A DNA stretch of 55,884 nt from Pseudomonadota bacterium (GTDB lineage: Bacteria; Pseudomonadota; Gammaproteobacteria; Xanthomonadales; Rhodanobacteraceae), in NCBI GenBank assembly GCA_021793195.1, contig JAJYTG010000004.1:1-55884 (forward strand). The letters are read 5' to 3'. Every line of letters starts with the position of its first letter. Position 1 is the stretch's first letter. Below, in pieces: positions 42,167 through 50,658 of this stretch. The notes beneath the pieces were generated by a model. That model was not told where the DNA came from, made no database searches, and worked only from the letters and a program-made list of their open reading frames with translations. The translations under genes were made by a program, and so were the position numbers.

Positions 42167-43090
42167 TCAGCGCGCGCCCCAATCCTTGCGCCGATTCGCG
42201 CCGAAATATTCCAGGACATCCATCGCCGGACCCAGCACCCACAGGTAGGCATCAATCAGCCGCGCCTTCATGAACTGGCCCTCGCGGCGCCGTAATGCGA
42301 CGACTTCCTGACGGAACTCGCGCCAATTGCTGGACTCGAGCTGGTCGAACAGGACGCTGATGCTGGCATTGAGGCTGCGCACCGCGTGCCAGGTTCCGCA
42401 GGGGATGAACAAAGCCTCACCCGCATGCACGATGACTTTCCTGCCTCGCGCCTGCCGGAACAGCGGGTAACGCCCGGGGTCCGGTTCATTCGTCGATTCC
42501 ATCGTCGATCGCCAAGGTCGTTGCGGATCCACATAGAGCAGGTGCTCTTGCCCCGGATAGAACAGGGTGAATTCCTTGTCGCCGTAGACCTGCGCGACCC
42601 AGCCGTGCATGCGCAAGAAGTCGTAGTGCGGAAACGGGAAATTGTTGCCTGCGCCGCCGAAGAAGATGTCGATGTGACTGATCGAGTTGAACAGCAGCGC
42701 GGGCACCAGCGGGTGCGTATGCCGGTTGGGCAGGCTGTAGCCGAAGCGCGGCGAAATATCCCGCATGAACTGCCGACAATCAGTGATGGCGCAGGGATAC
42801 GGTCCTGGCTGGTCTGCCGTCGCATTTCGCTGCAGCGTCAGCGCTTCGCCCAAGCGGTAGTCCTTGCCAGCGCACCGGATCGGCAGATCGGCGAATTCAC
42901 GACTGAAGTAATCCGGCGTGAAGCGCCCCAGGGCCGGCCAGTCCTGCAGGGCATCGGTCAGGATGACCGGTCGCCGCGGAATACGGAATCTGCGCACGAA
43001 CTCATCGACGCCAATCCCGCTTACGCGCTCAACTGGCGAGGCATCATGCGATGCTTCGTGGTCACCCATGAACACCATGTCATCTGCCAT
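42167..43090 (-). CDS. Cupin-8/JmjC-like oxygenase, second of two
   Basis: A 307-residue paralogue of the 41150 protein. Metal ligands are suggested by PFPHYDFLRMHGW (H-x-D) and by FIPCGTWHAVRS. The N-terminal core is IPRRPVILTDALQDWPALGR. I chose the ATG at 43090 because AGGGGG lies about 7 bases upstream; a GTG 21 bases further up is possible. It is the first gene of the long minus-strand operon, so its upstream region (43091-43483) must hold the promoter. Two similar oxygenases could act on different positions or substrates. Confidence 0.8.
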   Translation of the reverse strand: MADDMVFMGDHEASHDASPVERVSGIGVDEFVRRFRIPRRPVILTDALQDWPALGRFTPDYFSREFADLPIRCAGKDYRLGEALTLQRNATADQPGPYPCAITDCRQFMRDISPRFGYSLPNRHTHPLVPALLFNSISHIDIFFGGAGNNFPFPHYDFLRMHGWVAQVYGDKEFTLFYPGQEHLLYVDPQRPWRSTMESTNEPDPGRYPLFRQARGRKVIVHAGEALFIPCGTWHAVRSLNASISVLFDQLESSNWREFRQEVVALRRREGQFMKARLIDAYLWVLGPAMDVLEYFGANRRKDWGAR

Positions 43091-43483
43091 CTGCGCCCCC
43101 TCGCCGATCACGCCACGCCCGTGCGTCCAGCACGGCGCGTGGCCAGTGCCTGTTGCAGGCCGCCCGCAATTCCGGTGCCGTGTGCCCCTCGCGCTTTCCT
43201 GCAGCGCCGTATTGCACGGCCAAGCCCGGAAAATCCGCTTCTTCCATCATACGCCCAAGGCTGCGCCTGCGTCTGCACGCGTGCGGTCTTGGCTGCGTGC
43301 CGCCCGGGGCGCATGCCTCAGCCACGTCAGTGTCGACTCCGCATCCACCCGCGCTACCGGTGCAGCCTGTGGGCACGCACAAGAGCCCGTCCGCTGGTCG
43401 CGGCGTCCAACCCGCCCATCCGTCCTGCGGTGACGCGCGAAAAGTGCATAGAATCGCGTCCGGCAGATCCCGGGGAGGCCAAT
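43091..43483. other. Divergent intergenic region between oxygenase and sulfotransferase
   Basis: About 390 bases. Promoters for both the long minus-strand operon and the plus-strand sulfotransferase operon must lie here, but I see no clear -35/-10 pair or operator. It is G/C-rich, and the long open frames crossing it are shadows. Confidence 0.5.
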
Positions 43484-44446
43484 GTGGGCGCCGACGCTGC
43501 GCAATGTCCGATGCCGAACCTGTTCATCGTCGGCGCGCCGAAGTGCGGCACGACCTCGGTTTACGAGTATCTGCGCGGGCATCACGATATCTATTTTCCC
43601 CATGACGACAACGATTACGCACGCGTCAAGGAGCCTAATCACCTGTGCCCGGAGCTTGACATCGGCGCAAAGGATGCCATCCGCGATCGCGACGCCTATC
43701 TCGCGCTATACCGCGGCAGTGCGGGCGCGCGCTGGCGCGGTGATGCCTCGACGAACTACCTGTTTTCGGAAATCGCCGCGAACGCTATCCGACGCCTGAG
43801 TCCGCAGGCGCGCATCCTCATCATGCTGCGTCCGCCACCGGACTGGATGCGCTCGTATCACAGCGAATTGCTGCGCCATCGGCATGAAGACATTGCCGAT
43901 TTCCATGATGCGGTCGCAGCGAGCGAAGACCGCAGCCACGGACGTCGCATCCCGGCATCGACGGGGGTACCGCGCTGTCTCGACTATCTGGCGATGGCCC
44001 GGTTCACGCCCCAGGTTCAGCGCTACTACGACGTCTTCGGCCGCGACGCCGTCAAAGTCATCCTGCTCGAGGATCTGGCCACTTCACCGGCACGGACGTT
44101 CAGGCAAATACTCGAATTCCTCGACGTCGATACGGAGTATCGACCTCGGTTCAGCGTCCACAACGAAACCCCGCGGCATGGGCGGACCGAGCGGCTGCTG
44201 CGCGCGGGCTACCGGCATGCGAGCGTGCGGACCGCCATACAGCATGTCGTACCGAGCTCGGCGAGACGCCGAATTTTGGCGCTGGTCAGGCGCGCGGAAT
44301 CGCGTCACGCGTCGGAAGATCCGCGCGATCGACAATTGCGGCTGCAGTGCGCGGCCGATATCGGACAACTCTCGGCACTGATCGATCGTGACCTCGACCA
44401 TTGGCTGAACCCGCCCGCGCGGCAACGACCCAAGCAGCGCGACTGA
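43484..44446 (+). CDS. PAPS-dependent sulfotransferase
   Basis: A 320-residue Sulfotransfer_1-type enzyme. The 5'-phosphosulfate loop is GAPKCGTTSVYEYL (Lys20 to Thr24) and the 3'-phosphate part is RPPPDWMRSYHSELL. The start chosen is the GTG at 43484 because GGGGAGG lies 5 bases upstream; the ATG at 43511 would leave only PNLFIVG ahead of the loop and has no such site. The enzyme should add sulfate to a hydroxyl or amino group, probably of the EPS repeat. Sulfated bacterial EPS is uncommon outside marine and rhizobial groups, so this is notable. Confidence 0.88.
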   Translation: MGADAAQCPMPNLFIVGAPKCGTTSVYEYLRGHHDIYFPHDDNDYARVKEPNHLCPELDIGAKDAIRDRDAYLALYRGSAGARWRGDASTNYLFSEIAANAIRRLSPQARILIMLRPPPDWMRSYHSELLRHRHEDIADFHDAVAASEDRSHGRRIPASTGVPRCLDYLAMARFTPQVQRYYDVFGRDAVKVILLEDLATSPARTFRQILEFLDVDTEYRPRFSVHNETPRHGRTERLLRAGYRHASVRTAIQHVVPSSARRRILALVRRAESRHASEDPRDRQLRLQCAADIGQLSALIDRDLDHWLNPPARQRPKQRD

Positions 44447-44492
44447 CGGGCCAGGCAGATATTCGGGTTCATGTTCGTCGACGACCAACCGT

Positions 44493-45539
44493 ATGTCCAA
44501 CCGCTGCCCGCGCTGTAGCGTGATCATTCCCACCCATAACCGCAGCACGGTCGTGGCACGTGCGATCGACAGCGTTCTTGATGGCGTGCCCGCGACCGAG
44601 TTTGAGGTCATCGTGGTCGATGACGCATCGACCGATGCGACGCAGGCGCTGCTGACTGCGACTTACGCTGACGATCACCGGGTCATGCGCTTGGCCACAC
44701 CCGTCAATCTCGGGCCGGCTGCCGCGCGCAACCTGGGCCTTGGCGCGGCAACCGGTGAGTGGATCCTGTTCCTCGATTCCGACGACACGCTGCTGCCCGA
44801 TGCCCTTGCCTGCGGGCTGCAGGCGTTTCGCTGTGTGCCGGCCATGCAGTACCTGTCGCTCGAAGGCGAGGCGTGGTCGGCGGACAGGCGCATGGACATG
44901 CGACAGATCGTGCGTGCATTGAACCCTGGCTGGCGGACTCCGGCATTCAGGCCCCGTGCGCTTACACGCACTCTCATCGATGCTCCTGCGGGCTGTGCTC
45001 GCGGCAGATTGGTGCTCGAGTCCGGCGACCTGTTTCCGGCGATCCTGCATGGCGATCTGTTCTGGCTCTCGGGTTTGATCATGCGCCGTGCGGCAGCGCT
45101 TCGCGCCGGGCCTTTCAACGTGCGATACCGCAATCTGGAGGATTGGGACTTCACCGCACGCCTGTGCCGCTGCGGTATCGGCGGCTACCTCGACCATGTC
45201 GGCTTTCGCCGTGAAATCGGACGCTCCGATCAACTGAGCCACGCCGGCAATCGCTACCGGCGCGCCATCATGCACGAGCGCATCATCGAGGATCTCCGAG
45301 TTCGCGATGACGCCACCCGCAGCATGGCGCCACGGCTGCTGGTTCGGGCACGTGCCGCAGCCGATTACTGCCTGGGATGCCGCCTACTGGAGCGCCACCA
45401 TCCGAGGCTGGCACGGGCGTTTTTCTGGCGTGCACTCCGTGCTGCGTATAAACCGTTGAGGACGCTGGCATGGCTCGCGGGCGGGGTGCAACTCGGCGAA
45501 CTCGTGCACGGACTGCGGATACGTGCGCGCACACAGTGA
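44493..45539 (+). CDS. Glycosyltransferase family 2
   Basis: A 348-residue soluble GT-A enzyme. The N-terminus is CSVIIPTHNRSTVVARAIDS, followed by VVDDASTDAT and the D-x-D type motif FLDSDDTLLPDA. A later NLEDWDFTARL serves as the acceptor-site acidic pair. It lies 46 bases after the sulfotransferase. It would add a sugar to the repeat unit from the cytoplasm. The donor is not predictable. Confidence 0.85.
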   Translation: MSNRCPRCSVIIPTHNRSTVVARAIDSVLDGVPATEFEVIVVDDASTDATQALLTATYADDHRVMRLATPVNLGPAAARNLGLGAATGEWILFLDSDDTLLPDALACGLQAFRCVPAMQYLSLEGEAWSADRRMDMRQIVRALNPGWRTPAFRPRALTRTLIDAPAGCARGRLVLESGDLFPAILHGDLFWLSGLIMRRAAALRAGPFNVRYRNLEDWDFTARLCRCGIGGYLDHVGFRREIGRSDQLSHAGNRYRRAIMHERIIEDLRVRDDATRSMAPRLLVRARAAADYCLGCRLLERHHPRLARAFFWRALRAAYKPLRTLAWLAGGVQLGELVHGLRIRARTQ

Positions 45540-45842
45540 GCTGGCACCGATCGTGCCTTGCAGCAGGGCGGATACGTCCGCAAGGGCGGGCCTGGGGTCT
45601 GGCCAAAGTTGCGTGCCCACACCGCGCGCCAGCCCTCGCGATCGCTGCCGCCACGCCGAGTGTCGGCCGTGGTGACGAGGGTGCCGGCATCAGGCGCACC
45701 TGCGCCGGCTCCTGCTCGATGCCGAACCGGTTGATCATTGCGCTACGCTTGGAGTTCTGCAACCTGTAAGGCTAGCGCGTCAAACCTGTGGCGCGTCAGG
45801 AACGAATTGGCAGGGCATTACGCGAGGGGTCTCTGCATCATC
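45540..45842. other. Intergenic region, no gene seen
   Basis: About 300 bases before the AsnB-type gene. It is G/C-rich at first and slightly A/T-richer near 45720-45790, where a promoter could sit, but no convincing -35/-10 pair or hairpin is visible. No gene is supported. Confidence 0.5.
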
Positions 45843-47807
45843 ATGTGTGGAATCGCAGGTTTCCATGGTCGTTGCGAGGCGAGCGCGGCCGCGCGCAGCA
45901 CACTCGAGGCGATGATCCATACGTTGCACCACCGTGGTCCGGACGGCTACGGATTCCACGTCGGCGACGGCATCGGCCTTGCGCACGCGCGGCTGTCGAT
46001 CATCGATCTGGCAACCGGCGCGCAGCCGATCCACAACGAACACGGCACCGTGTGGACGGTATTCAACGGCGAGGTCTTCAACTATCGCGAATTGCGTGCG
46101 CAGCTCGAACGCCAAGGCCACCGGTTCTACACCCAGTCGGACACCGAGGTCATCGTCCACCTGTACGAGCAGCATGGCGACGCCTTCGTCGAGCAGCTCA
46201 ACGGCCAGTTCGCCATCGCGCTGTGGGACGCCACGCGCCGCCGCCTGCTGCTGGCGCGCGACCGTACCGGCATCCGCCCGCTGTTCCGCGCGCGCGCGGC
46301 GGGCCGCCTGTGGTTCGGCTCGGAGATCAAGGCGCTGCTGGCCGTGCTGCCGGACCTGGCCACGCTCGATCCCCTTGGCCTGGTGCAGACGCTGAGCTAC
46401 TGGGGGCCGGTCGATCCCACCACGCTGTTCCAGGGGATACAGAGCCTGCCCGCCGGACACCTGCTGGCGGTGGAGGCGGACGGGCGCGAGACGATGACGC
46501 GCTACTGGGATTGGCGCTTTCCGAATGCGGGCGCGGAGTCCGGCGCGCATGGCCATGGTTCCATCGAGGCCGCCGCTGAGGAACTACGCGCTTTGCTGGT
46601 CGATGCCGTGCGCCTGCAGCTGCGCGCCGACGTGCCGGTGGGCGCCTACCTCAGCGGCGGGCTGGACTCCTCGGGAATCGTCGCCCTGGCCAGTCGGTTT
46701 ACCAACACCCCCATCCGTACCTTCGGCATCACCTTTGCGGAAGCTGAATTCGACGAGAGCGCCCACCAGGAGGCCATGGTGCGTCACCTCGGCACCGCGC
46801 ATACGACCCTGCGCTGCACAGCACGCGACATCGGCGAGGTCTTCCCGACGCTGGTCCGCCACGTTGAGGCACCCCTGCTGCGCACGGCTGCGGCGCCCCT
46901 GATGCTACTGTCCCGGCGCGTGCGCGAGACGGGTTACAAGGTTGTGCTCACCGGCGAAGGCGCGGACGAAGTCTTCGCTGGCTACGACCTGTTCAAAGAG
47001 GCCAAGGTGCGGCGCTTCTGGGCGCGTCAGCCCGGTTCGCGCCTGCGCCCGCGGCTTCTGGAGCGCCTCTACGGCTATCTCGACGCATCGCCGGTGGCTC
47101 ATGCCGCGCTGGCGCAGTCGTTCTTCGGCAAGGGGCTGGAGGCGGTGGACCGCCCCATCTTCGCGCATGCCCCGCGCTGGACGACCGCGCAGCGTGCGCT
47201 GCGCTTCCTTTCGCCGGAGCTGCGCGCCAGCCTCGGACCCTGGGATCCGCTGGCGTGGTACGAACAGCGCCTGCCTGCCGACATCGGCTCGTGGAGCCCA
47301 TTGGCCCGCGACCAGTACGTGGAGGCCAAGTCCCTGCTGGCGGCCTACCTGCTGCCGGCGCAGGGCGATCGCGCCGGCATGGCGCATTCGATCGAAGGGC
47401 GCTTTCCCTACCTCGACCACCGCCTCATCGAGTTCGCCAACCGCCTGCCGCCGCACTGGAAGATCCGTGGCCTGCGAGAGAAGTACGTGCTGCGCCGCGC
47501 GCTGGATGGCCTGCTGCCGCCGCAGATCCTGCAGCGCACCAAGCAGCCTTATCGCGCGCCCGACCACCAGAGCTTCTTCCATCAGGGCGTGCCGCTGGAC
47601 TACGTGGCCGATCTGCTGGGCGGCGAACGCATCCGCGCCGCCGGCTATTTTGATGCCGCGGCCGTGGGCAAGCTTTTCGACAAATGTCGTCGTGGCGATG
47701 CACTCGGTTTCGCCGACAACCAGGCCTTCGTCGGCATCCTCTCCACGATGCTGCTCGATGAACTATTCATCCGTCGGTTGGCTCGTGCCGAACATCACAT
47801 TTCGTAA
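45843..47807 (+). CDS. AsnB-type glutamine amidotransferase of the EPS locus
   Basis: A 654-residue glutamine-dependent amidotransferase of the asparagine synthase family. The ATG at 45843 is chosen because it puts the nucleophile at Cys2 (MCGIAGFHGR). The glutaminase domain covers about 1-210 (LHHRGPDGYG, FNGEVFNYREL). The synthetase domain has AYLSGGLDSSGIV and GEGADEVFAGYD. It makes ammonia from glutamine and amidates a carboxyl through an AMP ester. In several O-antigen loci such enzymes make uronamides such as GalNAcAN. A UDP-GalNAcA route in this window offers a matching substrate, though exosortase A-associated members have no proven target. It heads the run of six genes to 52709. Confidence 0.88.
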   Translation: MCGIAGFHGRCEASAAARSTLEAMIHTLHHRGPDGYGFHVGDGIGLAHARLSIIDLATGAQPIHNEHGTVWTVFNGEVFNYRELRAQLERQGHRFYTQSDTEVIVHLYEQHGDAFVEQLNGQFAIALWDATRRRLLLARDRTGIRPLFRARAAGRLWFGSEIKALLAVLPDLATLDPLGLVQTLSYWGPVDPTTLFQGIQSLPAGHLLAVEADGRETMTRYWDWRFPNAGAESGAHGHGSIEAAAEELRALLVDAVRLQLRADVPVGAYLSGGLDSSGIVALASRFTNTPIRTFGITFAEAEFDESAHQEAMVRHLGTAHTTLRCTARDIGEVFPTLVRHVEAPLLRTAAAPLMLLSRRVRETGYKVVLTGEGADEVFAGYDLFKEAKVRRFWARQPGSRLRPRLLERLYGYLDASPVAHAALAQSFFGKGLEAVDRPIFAHAPRWTTAQRALRFLSPELRASLGPWDPLAWYEQRLPADIGSWSPLARDQYVEAKSLLAAYLLPAQGDRAGMAHSIEGRFPYLDHRLIEFANRLPPHWKIRGLREKYVLRRALDGLLPPQILQRTKQPYRAPDHQSFFHQGVPLDYVADLLGGERIRAAGYFDAAAVGKLFDKCRRGDALGFADNQAFVGILSTMLLDELFIRRLARAEHHIS

Positions 47808-47881
47808 ACGCTACGGATAGCCATAGGAGCCGGCATAGAATGCCGGGCCACGCATCGTGCACCGAAGTCAGGGGAATCCGC

Positions 47882-48148
47882 ATGTCGCAGCAGGCAGCAC
47901 AAATCGAATCCAGGATTCGTGGCTACATCCTCGAAAACCTGCTCTTCAGCAGCAATCCGTCCGACCTCGCCAACGGCGCGTCACTGCTCGAGCAGGGCAT
48001 CATCGACTCCACCGGCGTGCTGGAGATCGTGATGTTCCTGGAGGGCGAGTTCGGCCTCTCGATCAAGGCCAGCGACATGCTGCCGGAGAACTTCGACAGC
48101 GTGGACAACATGGTCCGCTTCGTCCTGCGCCTGCAGGGCGGCACATGA
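47882..48148 (+). CDS. Acyl carrier protein
   Basis: An 88-residue carrier protein. The modified serine is Ser43 in GIIDSTGVLEIVMFL, and the C-terminal part is FDSVDNMVRFVL. I use the ATG at 47882 because CAGGGGAAT stands just before it; an in-frame start at 47840 lacks such a site. It overlaps the AMP ligase by 4 bases (ATGA), the pairing seen in exosortase A loci. The ligase probably loads it, and the Sfp-type enzyme at 11193 could add its cofactor. Confidence 0.85.
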   Translation: MSQQAAQIESRIRGYILENLLFSSNPSDLANGASLLEQGIIDSTGVLEIVMFLEGEFGLSIKASDMLPENFDSVDNMVRFVLRLQGGT

Positions 48149-49716
48149 GCCGTCCCATCCGCCTGCTGCACGAGACCCTGCTGCTCGGCACGACGCTCGC
48201 CGCAAATCCCGGCAAGACCGCGGTGGTGACCGAAGGCACGCCGCACGCCTACGCTGAGTTGCTGGACAGCGCGCAACGCCTCGGTACCGCGCTCGCCGAT
48301 CGCGGCGTAGAGCGTGGCGACCGCATCGCCATCTACATGGACAACACCTGGCCTTGCGTGGTGTCGATCTACGCGACGCTGCTCGCGGGCGCGGTAATCC
48401 TGCCGGTTAATCCGCAGACCAAATCCGCCAAGCTGGGCTTCATTCTCGACGACAGCGGCGCGCGCGTGCTGCTCAGCGACGGTCACATCGCGCACGAGTT
48501 CCTGCCGCTGCTCGAAGGGCGGCCGGGACTGGCCGTGATCTGCTCGGGCGCCCTGCCGGCCGCGCCCGGCATCGAGTCCTTCGATGCGGTTGTGCAGGCC
48601 ACGCCGCCGCGCCCAGCCTGCGCCGCCACGATCGCGCTTGACCTGGCGGCACTGATCTACACCTCCGGCAGCACCGGCCAGCCCAAGGGCGTGATGCAGA
48701 CGCACCAAGCCATGGTCTTCACCCTTGGCAGTCTGGTCGAATACCTGCGCCTCGGTGCCGACGATCGCCTGCTGTGTGTGCTGCCCCTGTCCTTCGACTA
48801 CGGGCTGTACCAGCTGCTGATGAGTGTGCACCTCGGCGCCACGCTGGTGCTCGAGCGCTCGTTCACCTTCCCGGCGCAGATCTTCGCGCGCATGCAGGAA
48901 TTCGGCGTCACCGTGTTCCCGGGCGTGCCGACGATCTTCAGCATGCTGCTGTCGATGCATCGCCGCGAACCGCTGAGCTTCCCGCAGGTCACGCGCGTGA
49001 CCAACACGGCCGCGGCGCTGGCTGACACGATGGCAACACAACTGCGCGCAATCTTCCCGGGGGCTCTGGTGTACAAGATGTACGGCCTAACCGAATGCAA
49101 ACGCGTCAGCTATCTCGAACCCGAACTGCTCGACGCCAAGCCCGGATCGGTGGGCAAGGCGATCCCCGGGACGGAGGTCTTCCTACGCAGCGCCGATGGC
49201 CAGCCCGTGCCCGCGGGCGCGACCGGCATTCTGCACGTGCGCGGCCCGCACGTGATGCTGGGCTACTGGAACCGCCCCGACCTCTCCGCGCACATGCTGC
49301 GCCCCGGCCGCTGGCCCGGCGAGCACGTGCTCTGCACGCAGGACCATTTCCGCATGGACGCGGAGGGGTTCCTGTACTTCGTCGGCCGCAGCGACGACAT
49401 CATCAAATCGCGTGGCGAAAAGGTCAGCCCAGTGGAGGTCGAGAGCGCCATGCTGCGGCTGGACGGCATCCGCGAAGTCGCGGTCATCGGCGTGCAGGAC
49501 GCGCTGCTGGGCCAGGCCGTGCACGCCTACGTCGTGCTGCAGCCGGAATGCACGATGGGTGGCGGTGAGATCCGCGCGCGCTGCTCGGCGCTGATGGAGA
49601 ACTTCATGGTGCCGCAGCTGGTGGTGCTGCGGCCGAACCTGCCAAAGACGGCCAACGGCAAGATCGACAAGCGCACCCTGCTGGAGAGCGCCACTGCCAA
49701 GACGGAGCGTCCATGA
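48145..49716 (+). CDS. AMP-forming acyl/aminoacyl ligase of the exosortase A-associated type
   Basis: A 523-residue ANL-superfamily ligase. It has YTSGSTGQPKGVMQTH (P-loop), KMYGLTECKRVSY, VGRSDDIIKSRGEKVSPVEV and TANGKIDKRTL with the late lysine. It would adenylate a carboxylic acid and load it onto the ACP encoded just upstream. The central FTLGSLVEYLRL/LSFDYGLYQ region resembles exosortase A-linked ligases rather than NRPS domains. The substrate is unknown. It overlaps the ACP and the next methyltransferase by 4 bases each. In principle it could provide a fatty-acyl starter for the PKS, as the acyl-ligase domain does in iturin synthase. Confidence 0.87.
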   Translation: MSRPIRLLHETLLLGTTLAANPGKTAVVTEGTPHAYAELLDSAQRLGTALADRGVERGDRIAIYMDNTWPCVVSIYATLLAGAVILPVNPQTKSAKLGFILDDSGARVLLSDGHIAHEFLPLLEGRPGLAVICSGALPAAPGIESFDAVVQATPPRPACAATIALDLAALIYTSGSTGQPKGVMQTHQAMVFTLGSLVEYLRLGADDRLLCVLPLSFDYGLYQLLMSVHLGATLVLERSFTFPAQIFARMQEFGVTVFPGVPTIFSMLLSMHRREPLSFPQVTRVTNTAAALADTMATQLRAIFPGALVYKMYGLTECKRVSYLEPELLDAKPGSVGKAIPGTEVFLRSADGQPVPAGATGILHVRGPHVMLGYWNRPDLSAHMLRPGRWPGEHVLCTQDHFRMDAEGFLYFVGRSDDIIKSRGEKVSPVEVESAMLRLDGIREVAVIGVQDALLGQAVHAYVVLQPECTMGGGEIRARCSALMENFMVPQLVVLRPNLPKTANGKIDKRTLLESATAKTERP

Positions 49717-50615
49717 ATCCCGAGACCTATGCCGTGCTGCACGCACGCCTTGCGCAGTACCTGGTGACGCTGCCCGACAAGCCCGAGGAGACGGTCGAGA
49801 GCACATTGCACGCGCTCTGGCATACCGCTGCGGGAAGCCCGCGTTCGGCCGTGGCCGCGATGCGCGACGCACCGCCGCCGCTGCCGCCCGGGCCACGCAC
49901 GGACGCCGTGGTGGCTCTGGTCAACCGGCGCCTCGCGGGAGAACCGCTGGCCCACCTCACCGGGCGCCAGCACTTCATGGGCTTGGAGATGCTCAGCGCG
50001 CCGCAGGCGCTGATTCCGCGCGTGGAGACCGAGATGCTGGGCTACGCCGCACTCGAACTGCTGCCGCCCGCAGGCGGTGCGGACGCGCCACTGGCCATCG
50101 ATGTCTGCACCGGCTCCGGCAACCTGGCCTATGCCATCGCCCGCCACCGGCCAGACGTCCGCATGCATGCCACTGACCTGAGCGCCGAGGCGGTCGCCTT
50201 CGCGCGGCGCAATGGCGCCCATCTCGGCCTTGCCGGGCGCGTGCAGTTCCGTACCGGCGACCTGCTGGAGCCGTTCCTTGAACCGGCGTTCGCCGGACGG
50301 ACGGACTTGGTGATCTGTGCGCCGCCCTACATCCACAGTGCCAAGGTTGAGCGCATGGCGGAGGAAATATCGCAGCATGAGCCGCGCCTGGCCTTCGATG
50401 GCGGCCCGCTCGGCGTCACCCTCCTGATGCGCCTGTTCGAGGAGGCCCCGCGCCTGCTGCGGGACGGTGGCTGGCTGGCGGTCGAAGTGGGTGCAGGCCA
50501 GGGACCGGCACTGGCACGACGCCTGCAGCGCGATACGACCTATGCCGAGATCCGTCCGCGCGCCGATGCGGGTGGAGAAATCCGCGTCATCCTCGCGCGC
50601 AAGGCGGGCGCCTGA
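49713..50615 (+). CDS. PrmC/HemK-like methyltransferase with APPY instead of NPPY
   Basis: A 300-residue SAM-dependent methyltransferase similar to PrmC/HemK, which methylates the Gln of release-factor GGQ motifs. It has IPRVETEMLG (the RxExE region) and the SAM site IDVCTGSGNLAYAIA. The substrate loop of PrmC is NPPY, but here residues 203-206 are APPY. In PrmC that Asn contacts the target glutamine, so this paralogue probably acts on something else, perhaps an EPS amide or carrier-bound group. It overlaps the ligase by 4 bases. It is embedded in a biosynthetic cassette rather than next to prfA. Confidence 0.8.
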   Translation: MNPETYAVLHARLAQYLVTLPDKPEETVESTLHALWHTAAGSPRSAVAAMRDAPPPLPPGPRTDAVVALVNRRLAGEPLAHLTGRQHFMGLEMLSAPQALIPRVETEMLGYAALELLPPAGGADAPLAIDVCTGSGNLAYAIARHRPDVRMHATDLSAEAVAFARRNGAHLGLAGRVQFRTGDLLEPFLEPAFAGRTDLVICAPPYIHSAKVERMAEEISQHEPRLAFDGGPLGVTLLMRLFEEAPRLLRDGGWLAVEVGAGQGPALARRLQRDTTYAEIRPRADAGGEIRVILARKAGA

Positions 50616-50658
50616 TGCCATCGGCCGGCGCCACGCACCAGTGGATCCCGGAGTGTTC

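Noticed and set aside
42386-43483. Upstream extension of the sulfotransferase frame
   Set aside because: It runs antisense through the second oxygenase gene with no family features. The GTG at 43484 with GGGGAGG upstream is a better start.
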